From the NCBI GenBank assembly GCA_964449135.1, contig CAYUXZ010000009.1:1-64000 (forward strand): a stretch of 64,000 bases of DNA, read 5' to 3'. A program made the translations under genes and the position numbers. This DNA is from SZAS-103 sp964449135 (GTDB taxonomy: Bacteria > Pseudomonadota > Gammaproteobacteria > Xanthomonadales > Xanthomonadaceae). Under the pieces are notes generated by a model. It worked only from the letters and a program-made list of their open reading frames with translations, had not been told where the DNA came from and ran no database searches. Below, piece by piece: positions 8,305-16,964 of the stretch (the first letter of the stretch is position 1; each line of letters opens with the position of its first letter).

Positions 8305-9052
8305 GAACTGCGCCGAATTCGTCGCCAAGTGGCGGGCGCGCGAACCGGAGATGGCGTGGATCGAGGTGTTCTGCGCGCGTGATGCGCGCGCTCGTTTTGC
8401 GCTCTGGGGCGCGCTGCTGTCGGAACTGCGCGCGGCTGCGTTCGAGCTCAGCGATACCCGCGTCACCGAAGCCAAGTCCACGTGGTGGGCCGAGGAATTG
8501 TTGCATGGCGCCCAGGGTTCGCCGCGGCATCCGCTGACCCAGGCGCTGGCGATGCCGCCGGCGACGTGCAACGCATTGGCGCAAGGCATGATCGCGACGA
8601 CGCATGCCGAGCCCTCGCGTCCTTCGGATGTCGAGGCAGCACTGGTTTCGGTGACGCCGTTTGCCGCAGGCATTGCGGCTGCCGAGGCCGCGCTGTTCGG
8701 CTCCGCGTCTGGCGACGATGCGATGCGCGCGGTCGCGGTGCATCTGCTGGCCGAGCGACTGCGCATGCGCGACGGCGCATTCGTGCCGTTGTCGCTGCTC
8801 GCGCGGCACGGAATCAACGCAGCCGCGCTCGATGCACCGCAGGCCGCGGCGGCATGGTCCGATTGGGCGGCGCAGCTCGCCGCGGCACTGCCTTCGAGCC
8901 TTGGCGATGCCGCGTTGTACCGCCGCGGACGCACGGCCTTCGATGCATGGCTGTTGCGCGAACGCGTCGCACACAGGGATCTCCACGGGGTGCCGCCACT
9001 GCGCGCCCTGCGCCTGGCCTGGCGCGCGGCGCGCTCCGTCGCGAACGGCTAA
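8291..9052 (+). CDS. Squalene/phytoene-synthase-like protein of unknown role
   Basis: The protein has 253 residues from a GTG start at 8291 that overlaps the end of gph by 14 bases. The N-terminal third resembles the squalene/phytoene synthase fold (ALLSELRAAAFELSDTRVTEAKSTWWAEEL), as in the NDUFAF6-type subgroup. The aspartate-rich DxxxD prenyl-diphosphate motifs of true synthases are not evident, so an enzymatic prenyltransferase role is doubtful. The position directly behind ubiG-gph suggests a link to quinone metabolism or a respiratory complex, by inference only. A downstream gene, folE2, starts 30 bases later. Confidence 0.6.
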   Translation: MTVPENCAEFVAKWRAREPEMAWIEVFCARDARARFALWGALLSELRAAAFELSDTRVTEAKSTWWAEELLHGAQGSPRHPLTQALAMPPATCNALAQGMIATTHAEPSRPSDVEAALVSVTPFAAGIAAAEAALFGSASGDDAMRAVAVHLLAERLRMRDGAFVPLSLLARHGINAAALDAPQAAAAWSDWAAQLAAALPSSLGDAALYRRGRTAFDAWLLRERVAHRDLHGVPPLRALRLAWRAARSVANG

Positions 9053-9082
9053 AATGCGCAATCTGCAACACCGGTGGATCCC

Positions 9083-10072
9083 ATGACAAACGACCAGCAC
9101 GCCGATCCGCGCGCGATCCGGCACGACGACGATGCGGGCGCGTTACCGGACATTGCCTCCGAATCGCAGACCGATGTTTCGACCGGACTCGAATGGGTCG
9201 GCATGGACGCGATCGAGCTGCCGATTCGCATCTACGCTTCGGAAGCCGATGTTCGCGTGCCCGCGCGCGTGTCGGCGCAAGTCGATCTCGTCGCGGGCGC
9301 GTCGCGCGGCATCCACATGTCGCGGCTGTATCTCGCGCTGGATCGCGCCGTCGCCGAACCGCTGTCGCCGGCGATGCTGCGTGCGTTGCTCGGCGAATTC
9401 CTGGCTTCGCACGCTGGGCTTTCGACGCGTGCGCGCGCCAGGTTCGCGTTCGACCATTTCGTCCGGCGCCCCGCGCTCGCAAGCGGGCACAGCGGCTGGC
9501 GGCGTTATCCGTTCGTACTGACCGCGCGGCTCGAACACAACGCGCTGGCAATCGAGATCGCGTTCGACGTGGTGTATTCGAGCACATGTCCGGCCTCGGC
9601 CGCGCTTGCGCGCCAACTCGTGGCCGAGGATTTCGGCCGCGCGTTTCCTGCCAATGCGCCGGTCGATCGCCAGGCCGCGCTGGCCTGGCTCGCGGGCGGG
9701 CAGGGAATGCGAGCGACGCCGCACAGCCAGCGCAGCACCGCACGCATTCGCGTACGCATTGATCCGGCTTCGACGACCTTGCCACTGGACGCGCTGATCG
9801 ATCGCGCCGAAGCGGCGCTGGGCACGCCGGTGCAGGCCGCGGTCAAGCGCGCCGACGAGCAGGCGTTCGCGCGCCGCAACGGCGAGAACCCGATGTTCTG
9901 CGAGGACGCCGCGCGCCGCCTGCGCGAGGCCTTCGCGTCTGGCCGGGCGCAGGCGCTCGGCGTGCGCGGTGTCGCCGTGCGCGTGTCCCACCACGAAAGC
10001 CTGCACGCGCACGACGCCGTCGCCGTCGCCCGTGGCGACGGATCCGCCGGCTGCCTTGGCGAGTCCGACTGA
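9083..10072 (+). CDS. folE2: GTP cyclohydrolase FolE2 (type IB)
   Basis: Converts GTP to dihydroneopterin triphosphate, the first step of folate synthesis. FolE2 replaces FolE1 in many bacteria and can use metals other than zinc. It has 329 residues from the ATG at 9083; an in-frame GTG lies at 9074. Family signatures are clear: LPDI near the N-terminus, WVGMDAIELP, RGIHMSRLY, STCPASAAL with the metal-binding Cys, ATPHSQRS, and RNGENPMFCEDAARR. In some bacteria folE2 is controlled by Zur. No clear Zur box was seen here. Confidence 0.95.
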   Translation: MTNDQHADPRAIRHDDDAGALPDIASESQTDVSTGLEWVGMDAIELPIRIYASEADVRVPARVSAQVDLVAGASRGIHMSRLYLALDRAVAEPLSPAMLRALLGEFLASHAGLSTRARARFAFDHFVRRPALASGHSGWRRYPFVLTARLEHNALAIEIAFDVVYSSTCPASAALARQLVAEDFGRAFPANAPVDRQAALAWLAGGQGMRATPHSQRSTARIRVRIDPASTTLPLDALIDRAEAALGTPVQAAVKRADEQAFARRNGENPMFCEDAARRLREAFASGRAQALGVRGVAVRVSHHESLHAHDAVAVARGDGSAGCLGESD

Positions 10073-10120
10073 TCTGCCGTCGTCGCAGACGGCGGCGGGG
10101 GCATTGGCTACCATGCGCGC

Positions 10121-11788
10121 ATGGGGATCCTGCGCTCGTTCGTAGCGGCTCTTTGCGGGCTCTGGCTGCTGTCGCCGCCGGGGTTCGCGGCGACGGGCGA
10201 CGACCCTGCGTTCCGCGTGTATCGCATCGGCGATCTGGCCGTGCCGGCCGCCGAGGTGACCGCGGGCCGGCACGATGCCGATGCGGCCACGGTTGCTGAA
10301 GCGGCAATCGCGCCGACTCCGCGCGTCGGCGGCTGGTGGCGGCTCGACATCTTGCGCGACGTTCCTGCCGATCCGTCGCAGGTGCTGGTGCTGGACGCGC
10401 CGAACCACACCACGACCAGCGTCTGGCTGCCGGGGCGCGAATCGCCGGCGATCCGCAGCACGAGCGGACCGGATTCCGATGCGTCCTACGGTCCGCGCCT
10501 GGCGGTGTTTCCGCTGGCCGGCGGCCTGCACGCGGGGCAGCGCGTGTACCTGTACGTGGATTCGAGCGCGCGATCGGCGGACAGGCTGCGGATCATGGAC
10601 GAACAGGCGATCCGCGTGCAGGACCGGCGCGACGTGCAACTCAACACGCTGATCCACGGCACCTTGCTCGCGCTGGTGCTGGTCGGCCTGGGCCTGGGCC
10701 TGACCCTGCGCGAATCGGATTTCCTGATCCTGGGCTGTGGCCTGGCGTTCGCGCTGCTGTTCCTGCTCGACAACACCGTGGATCTGTACCGCATTCCGGG
10801 CCTGGCGCCGCTCGCGGGCGTGCGCACCGTGCAGCGCATCCTCGGTTCGGGCGCGGCGTTCTTCACCGGACTGTTCATGTTGCGCTACCTGCAGATGGAC
10901 CGGCGCACGCCGCTGCTCGCGCGCATCCAGCGCTGGATGCTCGGCGTCTATGTCCTCGTCGTCGTGGCGAGCTACGTTCCGGTGATCGGCCTGTGGCAGT
11001 GGCCGATGGTCGGCAACGTCGCGGTGCTGGTCAGCGTGGTCGTGGGCATCATCGCGGGCATCAAGGGCGCGCTCGCAGGAGACCGGCCTTCGCGGATGTT
11101 CCTGTGGTCGTGGCTGCCGCTACTGGTGCTGCTGGCGTGGCGGGTGCTGGAGATCAACCTCGGCTGGCCGCCGAACGAAATGCTGCAGTACGCGTTCCCC
11201 GCGAGTTTCGTGCTCGCCGGCGTGCTGCTGATGATCGGGCTCGGCGACCGGATGCTGCAGTACAAGCGCGAGCGCGACGCATCGAACCTGCTCGCGCGCC
11301 GCGATCCGCTCACCGGCGTGTATAACCGCCGTGCGCTTGACGAACGCCTGCACGCGGCCGCGCACGAGACCGGCGCGCATTCGCAGCCGCTCGCGCTGCT
11401 GTTCGCCGACCTCGACCACTTCAAGCGGATCAACGACGAGCACGGCCACGACATCGGCGACGCCTGCCTGCGCGACGTCGCGCGCCGCCTGCGCGGCGTG
11501 CTGCGATTCGGCGACGTGCTCGGCCGCTACGGCGGCGAGGAATTCGTGATCGGCCTGCCGCGCACGTCGCTGGAGGACGCCAGCGCGATGGCCGAACGCA
11601 TCCGCGCGGCGATCGGTTCGCAGCCGATCGTCTGCGGCGACGTGGCGATCGAGGTCACGGTGAGCATCGGCGTGGCGGTGCTGCACGACGGCCTGGCCGG
11701 CTACGACGAGGCGATCCGCCGCGCCGACCGCGCGCTCTACACGAGCAAGCGCGACGGCCGCGACCGGGTGAGCCTGCTGCACGCCTGA
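10121..11788 (+). CDS. Membrane diguanylate cyclase with 7TMR-DISM-type sensor
   Basis: The protein has 555 residues: a signal peptide to about residue 24, a periplasmic DISM-like beta domain to about 170, about seven membrane helices at 180-385, and a C-terminal GGDEF domain. The active-site motif is GGEEF at 471-475. The inhibitory I-site RFGD at 462-465 is correctly placed five residues upstream, so it should make c-di-GMP with product feedback. The environmental signal is unknown. It is a candidate source of c-di-GMP for the FimX-like effector in the same window. A 9-base-arm hairpin follows the stop. Confidence 0.88.
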   Translation: MGILRSFVAALCGLWLLSPPGFAATGDDPAFRVYRIGDLAVPAAEVTAGRHDADAATVAEAAIAPTPRVGGWWRLDILRDVPADPSQVLVLDAPNHTTTSVWLPGRESPAIRSTSGPDSDASYGPRLAVFPLAGGLHAGQRVYLYVDSSARSADRLRIMDEQAIRVQDRRDVQLNTLIHGTLLALVLVGLGLGLTLRESDFLILGCGLAFALLFLLDNTVDLYRIPGLAPLAGVRTVQRILGSGAAFFTGLFMLRYLQMDRRTPLLARIQRWMLGVYVLVVVASYVPVIGLWQWPMVGNVAVLVSVVVGIIAGIKGALAGDRPSRMFLWSWLPLLVLLAWRVLEINLGWPPNEMLQYAFPASFVLAGVLLMIGLGDRMLQYKRERDASNLLARRDPLTGVYNRRALDERLHAAAHETGAHSQPLALLFADLDHFKRINDEHGHDIGDACLRDVARRLRGVLRFGDVLGRYGGEEFVIGLPRTSLEDASAMAERIRAAIGSQPIVCGDVAIEVTVSIGVAVLHDGLAGYDEAIRRADRALYTSKRDGRDRVSLLHA

Positions 11789-11820
11789 GCCTTGCGCGGG
11801 CCGCGGGTAGCGCGGGTGTA

Positions 11821-11844
11821 TCCCCGCGGGCGAGTCCGCGGGGA
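11821..11844. terminator. Strong hairpin after the diguanylate cyclase gene
   Basis: Perfect inverted repeat TCCCCGCGG / CCGCGGGGA with a 6-base loop, 33 bases after the stop codon at 11788 and before the DUF2339 gene. It has no U-tract, so factor-independent termination is uncertain. Confidence 0.4.
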
Positions 11845-11926
11845 CTTCGCCGGCCGCTGCTTGTGTCCTTGTCCGTTCGTGACACAGTAGGGGCGGCGGT
11901 TTGGCGCCGGCAGGGGAATCGTACGC

Positions 11927-14689
11927 ATGAACTGGATCCTGGGGCTGATCGGCGCCTTGCTCGGCGCAGCGATATCGGAACAGGCCTGGCTGCTGGGCGC
12001 GGTGACCGGGTTCTTCGCGATGTTCTTCATCGGCTCCTACGCACGCCTGCGCGGCCGGATCGGGGTGCTCGAACGCGAATTGAACGTCGTCCGCGCGCGC
12101 GTGGTCGCGCAGGAGCAAACGCAGCCCGCGGCTCCCGCAACGACCGCGGAAACGCCGGTTGCTGCGCCATCGGCCGAACCCGTTGTCGCGCCGCGACCGC
12201 CAATCGATGCAGTCGAAGCGCCGGTCGCGCCTGTGTTCGAAGCGGCGCAAGCGAGCGAGAGGATCGAAACCGTCGAGCCGCCGCCGCTGCCGCAGGACTG
12301 GCACGCGCAAGCCGAGGCCGAACCGCCGCGCGCTCCGGTTGTGCCCGTCGCGCGCGAGCCGCAGGTTTTCGACAAGGCGATCGCGCGGATCAAGGCCTGG
12401 TTCACCGAGGGCAACGTGCCGGTCAAGATCGGCGTGCTCGTGCTGTTCGCGGGCGTCGCCGCGGCGCTGCGCTATGCGGTCGCGCAAGGTTACTTCCACC
12501 TGCCCATCGAAGTCCGTCTCGCGCTGATCGCGCTGGGCGGCGTGGCGGCGCTCGCGTTCGGCTGGCGCGAGCGTATGCGGCGACCCGCGTTCGGCCTGTC
12601 GCTGCAGGGCGGCGCGATCGGCGTGCTGCTGATGACGGTGTTCGCGGCTTACCGCATGTACGGATTGCTGCCGCCGATGGCGGCCTTCGCGCTGGTCGTG
12701 GTGCTGGTCGCCGGCGCGGCGCTGCTCGCGGTGCTGCAGGACGCGGTCGCGTTGGGCGCACTCGGATTCGTCGGCGGCTACCTCGCGCCGGTGCTGATTT
12801 CCACCGGCAGCAACGACCCGGTCGGCTTGTTCTCGTATTACGCGGCGCTCAACGCGGCGGTGTTCGGCGTGTCGTGGAAGCGCAGCTGGCGCGTGCTCAA
12901 CCTGATCGGTTTCGTGTTCACCTTCGGCGTCGGCACGGCCTGGGGCGTGAAGTTCTATCGCCCCGACCTGCTGTGGAGCGTGGAACCGTTCCTGATCCTG
13001 TTCTTCGTGTTCTACGTCGTGATCGGCCTGCTGTACGTGATTCGCCAGACCACGCATCGCCGGCCCTGGGTGGACGGCACGCTGGTGTTCGGCACGCCGC
13101 TGCTCGCGTTCCCGTTGCAGGCGGGCCTGCTCAAGGACGACCGCATGGCGCTGGCGATCAGCGCGCTCGTGGTCGCGGCCGTGTACGCGGGGCTGGTGTG
13201 GTGGCTGCGCCGACACCGCGACGAGCGCCTGCTCACCGAATCCTACGGTGCGCTCGCGCTGGGTTTCGCGACGCTCGCGGTGCCGCTGGCGTTTTCCTCG
13301 GGCACGACCGCCTCGGTTTGGGCGTTGGAAGGCGCTGGCGTCGCATGGATCGGCATTCGCCAGAACCGCCGATTCCCGTGGTTGAGCGGGCTGATGCTGC
13401 AACTGCTCGCGGCGGGTTCGTACGCGGTCGCGCAGATCGGCTACCAGCCGCCGACGCAGACGCTGCTGCTCAATCCTCAGTGGCTGGGCGCGGCGCTGAT
13501 CGCGATCGCCGGATTCGCGCTGAGCCTGATCCACGACCGCTTGCGCCCGATGCGCGTGTTGCCCGCGGCGTTGTTCGTCTGGGCGACGTTGTGGTGGCTG
13601 TTTGCGGAAGCCACGCAAATCGATCGCGCGCATTTTCTCGGCATCGGCAGGTGGCGGTTCGCGATGGGTTATTTCGCCGCGACGATCGCGATCGCCGCGC
13701 TGTTGCGCGCCCGCGCGAACTGGCCGCGAATGGGCTGGCTGGTCGTCGTCGGCGCGTTCTTCGGCTTCTGGATGAGTTTCGTGTTCGAACAGGATGCCGG
13801 CGGCCCGATGGCGCCGGATCGCCTGCCGGTGTGGGCTGCCTACGCACTGGCGATGGTCTGGGCCCTGTGGAGCGCGCGCGAACAGGCTTCGCGGACGACG
13901 TCGGCGACGCATCTGCTCGGACTGTGGACGCTCGCAGCGGCCGCGGCGATGCAGGCGCGCCATCTCGCCGTGATCGACCCGCAACTCGGCGATGGCTGGG
14001 CCGACGCGGCCCTGCTTGCGCCACCGGCTCTGCTGACGTTCGGCCTGCTGCGCAAGCCATCGGCGTTCGCGTGGCCGCGCGCCGGGTCGTTCGTGGGCTA
14101 TCGCAACGGCTGGTTCGTTCCCGCCGCGTTGCTGTTCGCGCTGGCGTATCTCGCGGGATTGTTCGCCGAGGGCGGCAGCGCGCCATTGGCCTATCTGCCG
14201 GTGTTCAATCCGCTGGAGCTGGCGATGCTCGCGATCGCTGCGCTGCTGTATGCGATGTGCGAGGGATCGATGGCGACGCTGCGCAGGATCTGGCCGTACG
14301 CCGGCTTCGCGTTCGCGACCTCCGCGACCTTGCGTGCGGTGCACCACTGGCACGGCGAGCCGTGGAGTGAGGACGTGTTCGATTCGGCGATGAGCGAGAT
14401 GGCGCTGAGCCTGGTCTGGAGCTTGCTGGGCGTGGGTTCGTGGATCCTGGGATCGCGGCGCGGAGATCGCAGGTTGTGGATAGGCGGCGCGGTGCTGATG
14501 GGCGTGGTGCTGCTCAAGCTCGTCGTGGTGGATCGGCATTACATGGGCAATATCCCGGGCATCGCTTCGTTCCTGGTGGTCGGACTGCTGCTCGTCGGCG
14601 TCGGCTACATCGCGCCGTCGCCGCCGAAGCAGCCCGAGGACAATGCCGCGCAGGGTGCGGTCGGTCAGGACAAGGTGGAAGGCACATGA
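11927..14689 (+). CDS. Large polytopic membrane protein, DUF2339 family
   Basis: The protein has 920 residues. An N-terminal membrane segment (about 1-35) is followed by a short coiled region with LERELNVVRARV, an Ala/Pro-rich linker at about 60-150, then about twenty or more hydrophobic helices to the C-terminus. This is the usual plan of the DUF2339 family, whose function is unknown. It ends in ATGA overlap with the DUF3999 gene (14686-14689), a pairing that suggests the two act together in the envelope. A long opposite-strand frame over this gene is an artefact of GC-rich codon use. Confidence 0.85.
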   Translation: MNWILGLIGALLGAAISEQAWLLGAVTGFFAMFFIGSYARLRGRIGVLERELNVVRARVVAQEQTQPAAPATTAETPVAAPSAEPVVAPRPPIDAVEAPVAPVFEAAQASERIETVEPPPLPQDWHAQAEAEPPRAPVVPVAREPQVFDKAIARIKAWFTEGNVPVKIGVLVLFAGVAAALRYAVAQGYFHLPIEVRLALIALGGVAALAFGWRERMRRPAFGLSLQGGAIGVLLMTVFAAYRMYGLLPPMAAFALVVVLVAGAALLAVLQDAVALGALGFVGGYLAPVLISTGSNDPVGLFSYYAALNAAVFGVSWKRSWRVLNLIGFVFTFGVGTAWGVKFYRPDLLWSVEPFLILFFVFYVVIGLLYVIRQTTHRRPWVDGTLVFGTPLLAFPLQAGLLKDDRMALAISALVVAAVYAGLVWWLRRHRDERLLTESYGALALGFATLAVPLAFSSGTTASVWALEGAGVAWIGIRQNRRFPWLSGLMLQLLAAGSYAVAQIGYQPPTQTLLLNPQWLGAALIAIAGFALSLIHDRLRPMRVLPAALFVWATLWWLFAEATQIDRAHFLGIGRWRFAMGYFAATIAIAALLRARANWPRMGWLVVVGAFFGFWMSFVFEQDAGGPMAPDRLPVWAAYALAMVWALWSAREQASRTTSATHLLGLWTLAAAAAMQARHLAVIDPQLGDGWADAALLAPPALLTFGLLRKPSAFAWPRAGSFVGYRNGWFVPAALLFALAYLAGLFAEGGSAPLAYLPVFNPLELAMLAIAALLYAMCEGSMATLRRIWPYAGFAFATSATLRAVHHWHGEPWSEDVFDSAMSEMALSLVWSLLGVGSWILGSRRGDRRLWIGGAVLMGVVLLKLVVVDRHYMGNIPGIASFLVVGLLLVGVGYIAPSPPKQPEDNAAQGAVGQDKVEGT

Positions 14690-16029
14690 AAACTCGCATC
14701 GTGTTTGCAAGCCTGCTGTTGAGCGCGGCCGTCGCCGCTTCGACGCCGCGCGATTTCGCGAATCAGTGGCCGCTTGCGGCCGACACCGAGGGTGCGTACA
14801 CGATCGCGCTCGACGAGGGCATCTATCGGCAGATCAGCCGCGCCGATCTCGCCGACCTGGCCGCATTCAACGCCGATGGCGAGGAGCTCGCCTTCGGTCC
14901 GCTGCCGCCCGCGTACCGCGCGCCACCGGGAACCTGGCGGACGGCGGCCTGGTTCGTGCTGCCGGTGGGGGAATCGAATGCCCAGGGCGCGGGAGATCTG
15001 CAACTGCACGTCACGCGTTCGGCCGACGGCAGTCTTGCGCTGGATACCTCGCTGACCGGTGCGGCGCAGGCGGCCGCGAAATCCGGCGTGACCGACCTGC
15101 TGATCGACGTGCGCGCGAAGGATCGCTCGCTGGACGGCCTCGCTTTCGATTTCACCGCGGACGCGCCGGATTTCAGCGCGCAGGTCGAGGTGGAAGCCAG
15201 CGATGACCTGAAGAACTGGCGCAGCCTGGCTTCCGCTGCGCCGCTCGCGCAATTGCGCCAGAACGGCCAGGTCCTGCTGCGCCGGAGCGTGGAGTTCGGA
15301 GCACAACCGGCGACGTATCTGCGCGTGCACGCCTCGACCGCATTGCCGCTGCGCGCGGTGTCGCTGCGCCAACGCGAGCCGGGCGTAGAACCGCCGCGCG
15401 CGTTGCTCGATGCCGAGTATGTCGGACGCGACGGCGCGGCCTTCCTCTATCGGTTGCCCGCGCGGATTCCCGCCGAACGGCTGGACGTCGTGCTCGCCGA
15501 CGACAACGCGGTCGCGCGATTCCGGGTGTCGGCGCGCGAGACCGGCGATACCGGCTGGCAGACGATCGGCGACTACACCGCGTTCCACCTGCGCGGTGCG
15601 GGCGTGGCACTGGACGCGGAACCCATGGACATCGGCGCGACGCGGTTGCGCGAATGGCGCATCGAACCGAATGCGGCTGTCGCCAAGCCGCCGGTGTTGC
15701 GATTCGGCTACGAGCCGGAAAGCTGGGTCGTGCTCACGCACGGTCGCGCGCCGTACACGATCGTTGCGGGCAGCAAGCGCGCGCATCGCAGCGAATTGGC
15801 GCTCGACCTTCTCGTTTCGCAATTGCGCGCGCGCTACGGCGAGCAGTGGCGGCCGCAGGCGATCGCCCATGCAGCCATGCAGACCTCGGGGGGCGAAGCC
15901 GCGCTGCACGGCTGGGACGCCAGCGAGAAACACACCTGGCTGCTCTGGGGCGTGCTCGTGCTCGGCGCGGGCGCGGTGATCTGGATGGTGATCGGGCTGC
16001 TGCGTTCGCCGCAGAAACCGCAGTCGTAG
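14686..16029 (+). CDS. DUF3999 family envelope protein
   Basis: The protein has 447 residues. It has a signal peptide (MKTRIVFASLLLSAAVAAS), a large periplasmic beta-rich region, and one C-terminal membrane helix at about 420-440 (LLWGVLVLGAGAVIWMVIGLL), so it is probably anchored in the inner membrane facing the periplasm. Function is unknown. Start codon overlap with the DUF2339 gene indicates coupled synthesis. Its stop is 6 bases from the convergent M23 peptidase gene. Confidence 0.8.
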   Translation: MKTRIVFASLLLSAAVAASTPRDFANQWPLAADTEGAYTIALDEGIYRQISRADLADLAAFNADGEELAFGPLPPAYRAPPGTWRTAAWFVLPVGESNAQGAGDLQLHVTRSADGSLALDTSLTGAAQAAAKSGVTDLLIDVRAKDRSLDGLAFDFTADAPDFSAQVEVEASDDLKNWRSLASAAPLAQLRQNGQVLLRRSVEFGAQPATYLRVHASTALPLRAVSLRQREPGVEPPRALLDAEYVGRDGAAFLYRLPARIPAERLDVVLADDNAVARFRVSARETGDTGWQTIGDYTAFHLRGAGVALDAEPMDIGATRLREWRIEPNAAVAKPPVLRFGYEPESWVVLTHGRAPYTIVAGSKRAHRSELALDLLVSQLRARYGEQWRPQAIAHAAMQTSGGEAALHGWDASEKHTWLLWGVLVLGAGAVIWMVIGLLRSPQKPQS

Positions 16030-16035
16030 CGCAGC

Positions 16036-16950
16036 TTACTTCGCTTCTGTGGGGGCCGGCTGTCCGGGCGGCGTCATCAGTAGCAGCGGATCCACGCGCA
16101 CGTCGAACCAGTTCATGCCCCAGTGCATGTGCGGGCCGTTCGCGCGTCCGGTCGCGCCGACCAGGCCGATCACCTGGCCCTGCTCGACGCGGTCGCCGAC
16201 CTTCACGTAGATGCGGCTCATGTGCAGGAAATTCGAGCTCACGCCGTGGCCGTGGTCGATCAGCGCGGTGCCGCCGGTGAGGTAGAGATCGGGATTGGCG
16301 AAGCTCACGATGCCGCCCGCGGGTGCGTGGATCGGCGTGCCCATCTTTGCTGCGACATCCACGCCCGAATGCGCGGATTTCGGTGTGCCGTTGTAGATGC
16401 GCTGGCTGCCGAACACGCCGCTGATGCGGCCTTTCACCGGCCAGATGAATTGCATCTCGAAGTCGGTGCGGTCGTCGTCGCGGGTGCGCACGGCCTCGAC
16501 ATCGGCCTGTTCGCGCTCGATCCGCGCGGCGATGTCCGGCGGCGGATTCACGGTTTTCTCGGGCACGCCCTCGACGCGCTCGACGGGGAAACTACGCGGA
16601 ACAATCGTCACGTTGACGCTGGCATCGCTACCATCGGGTTTCGTGATCTTCAGTGTCACCATACCGGTCTGTTCGCGCGCGACGCCGATCACGAAGCGAC
16701 TGTCGTGCGCGACGCGGACGTGTCTGCCCGCGTAAACGATCACGCTGCCCGGCGGCGCATATCCGAACAGCAGCGCGCCCTGGGTCACATTCGGCGGAGC
16801 GATGATCGCGGATTTGGAGTGGATCGCTACCAGCGGCGGCGACGTGGGTTCCGGTGTTGCAGCGGACGCGGCCGGTGCGGGCGCGGAAGGCGGCGTGCTC
16901 GCGCAAGCGCTGCAGGCGAGCAGCAGCAGGGCGATGGCCGCGATGCGCAT
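16036..16950 (-). CDS. M23 family peptidase lipoprotein
   Basis: Peptidoglycan endopeptidase of LytM/LasA type, 304 residues. The N-terminus is a lipoprotein signal with lipobox LLAC at Cys13, followed by an Ala/Pro-rich linker. The C-terminal M23 domain keeps the zinc ligands: HSGVD (His and Asp) and HMHWG (HxH). A preceding domain with an Ig-like pattern may position it. It should act on cell wall peptides in the periplasm. The ATG at 16950 lies 14 bases downstream of the pyrC stop, so it is probably co-transcribed with pyrC. Confidence 0.88.
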   Translation of the reverse strand: MRIAAIALLLLACSACASTPPSAPAPAASAATPEPTSPPLVAIHSKSAIIAPPNVTQGALLFGYAPPGSVIVYAGRHVRVAHDSRFVIGVAREQTGMVTLKITKPDGSDASVNVTIVPRSFPVERVEGVPEKTVNPPPDIAARIEREQADVEAVRTRDDDRTDFEMQFIWPVKGRISGVFGSQRIYNGTPKSAHSGVDVAAKMGTPIHAPAGGIVSFANPDLYLTGGTALIDHGHGVSSNFLHMSRIYVKVGDRVEQGQVIGLVGATGRANGPHMHWGMNWFDVRVDPLLLMTPPGQPAPTEAK

Positions 16951-16964
16951 GTCGGCGAATCGGT

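Noticed and set aside
11120..14710. 1196-codon open frame on the minus strand opposite the DUF2339 gene
   Set aside because: Arg/His/Gln-rich product without any motif; a frame shadow of GC-rich coding DNA. The plus-strand membrane protein is clearly real.
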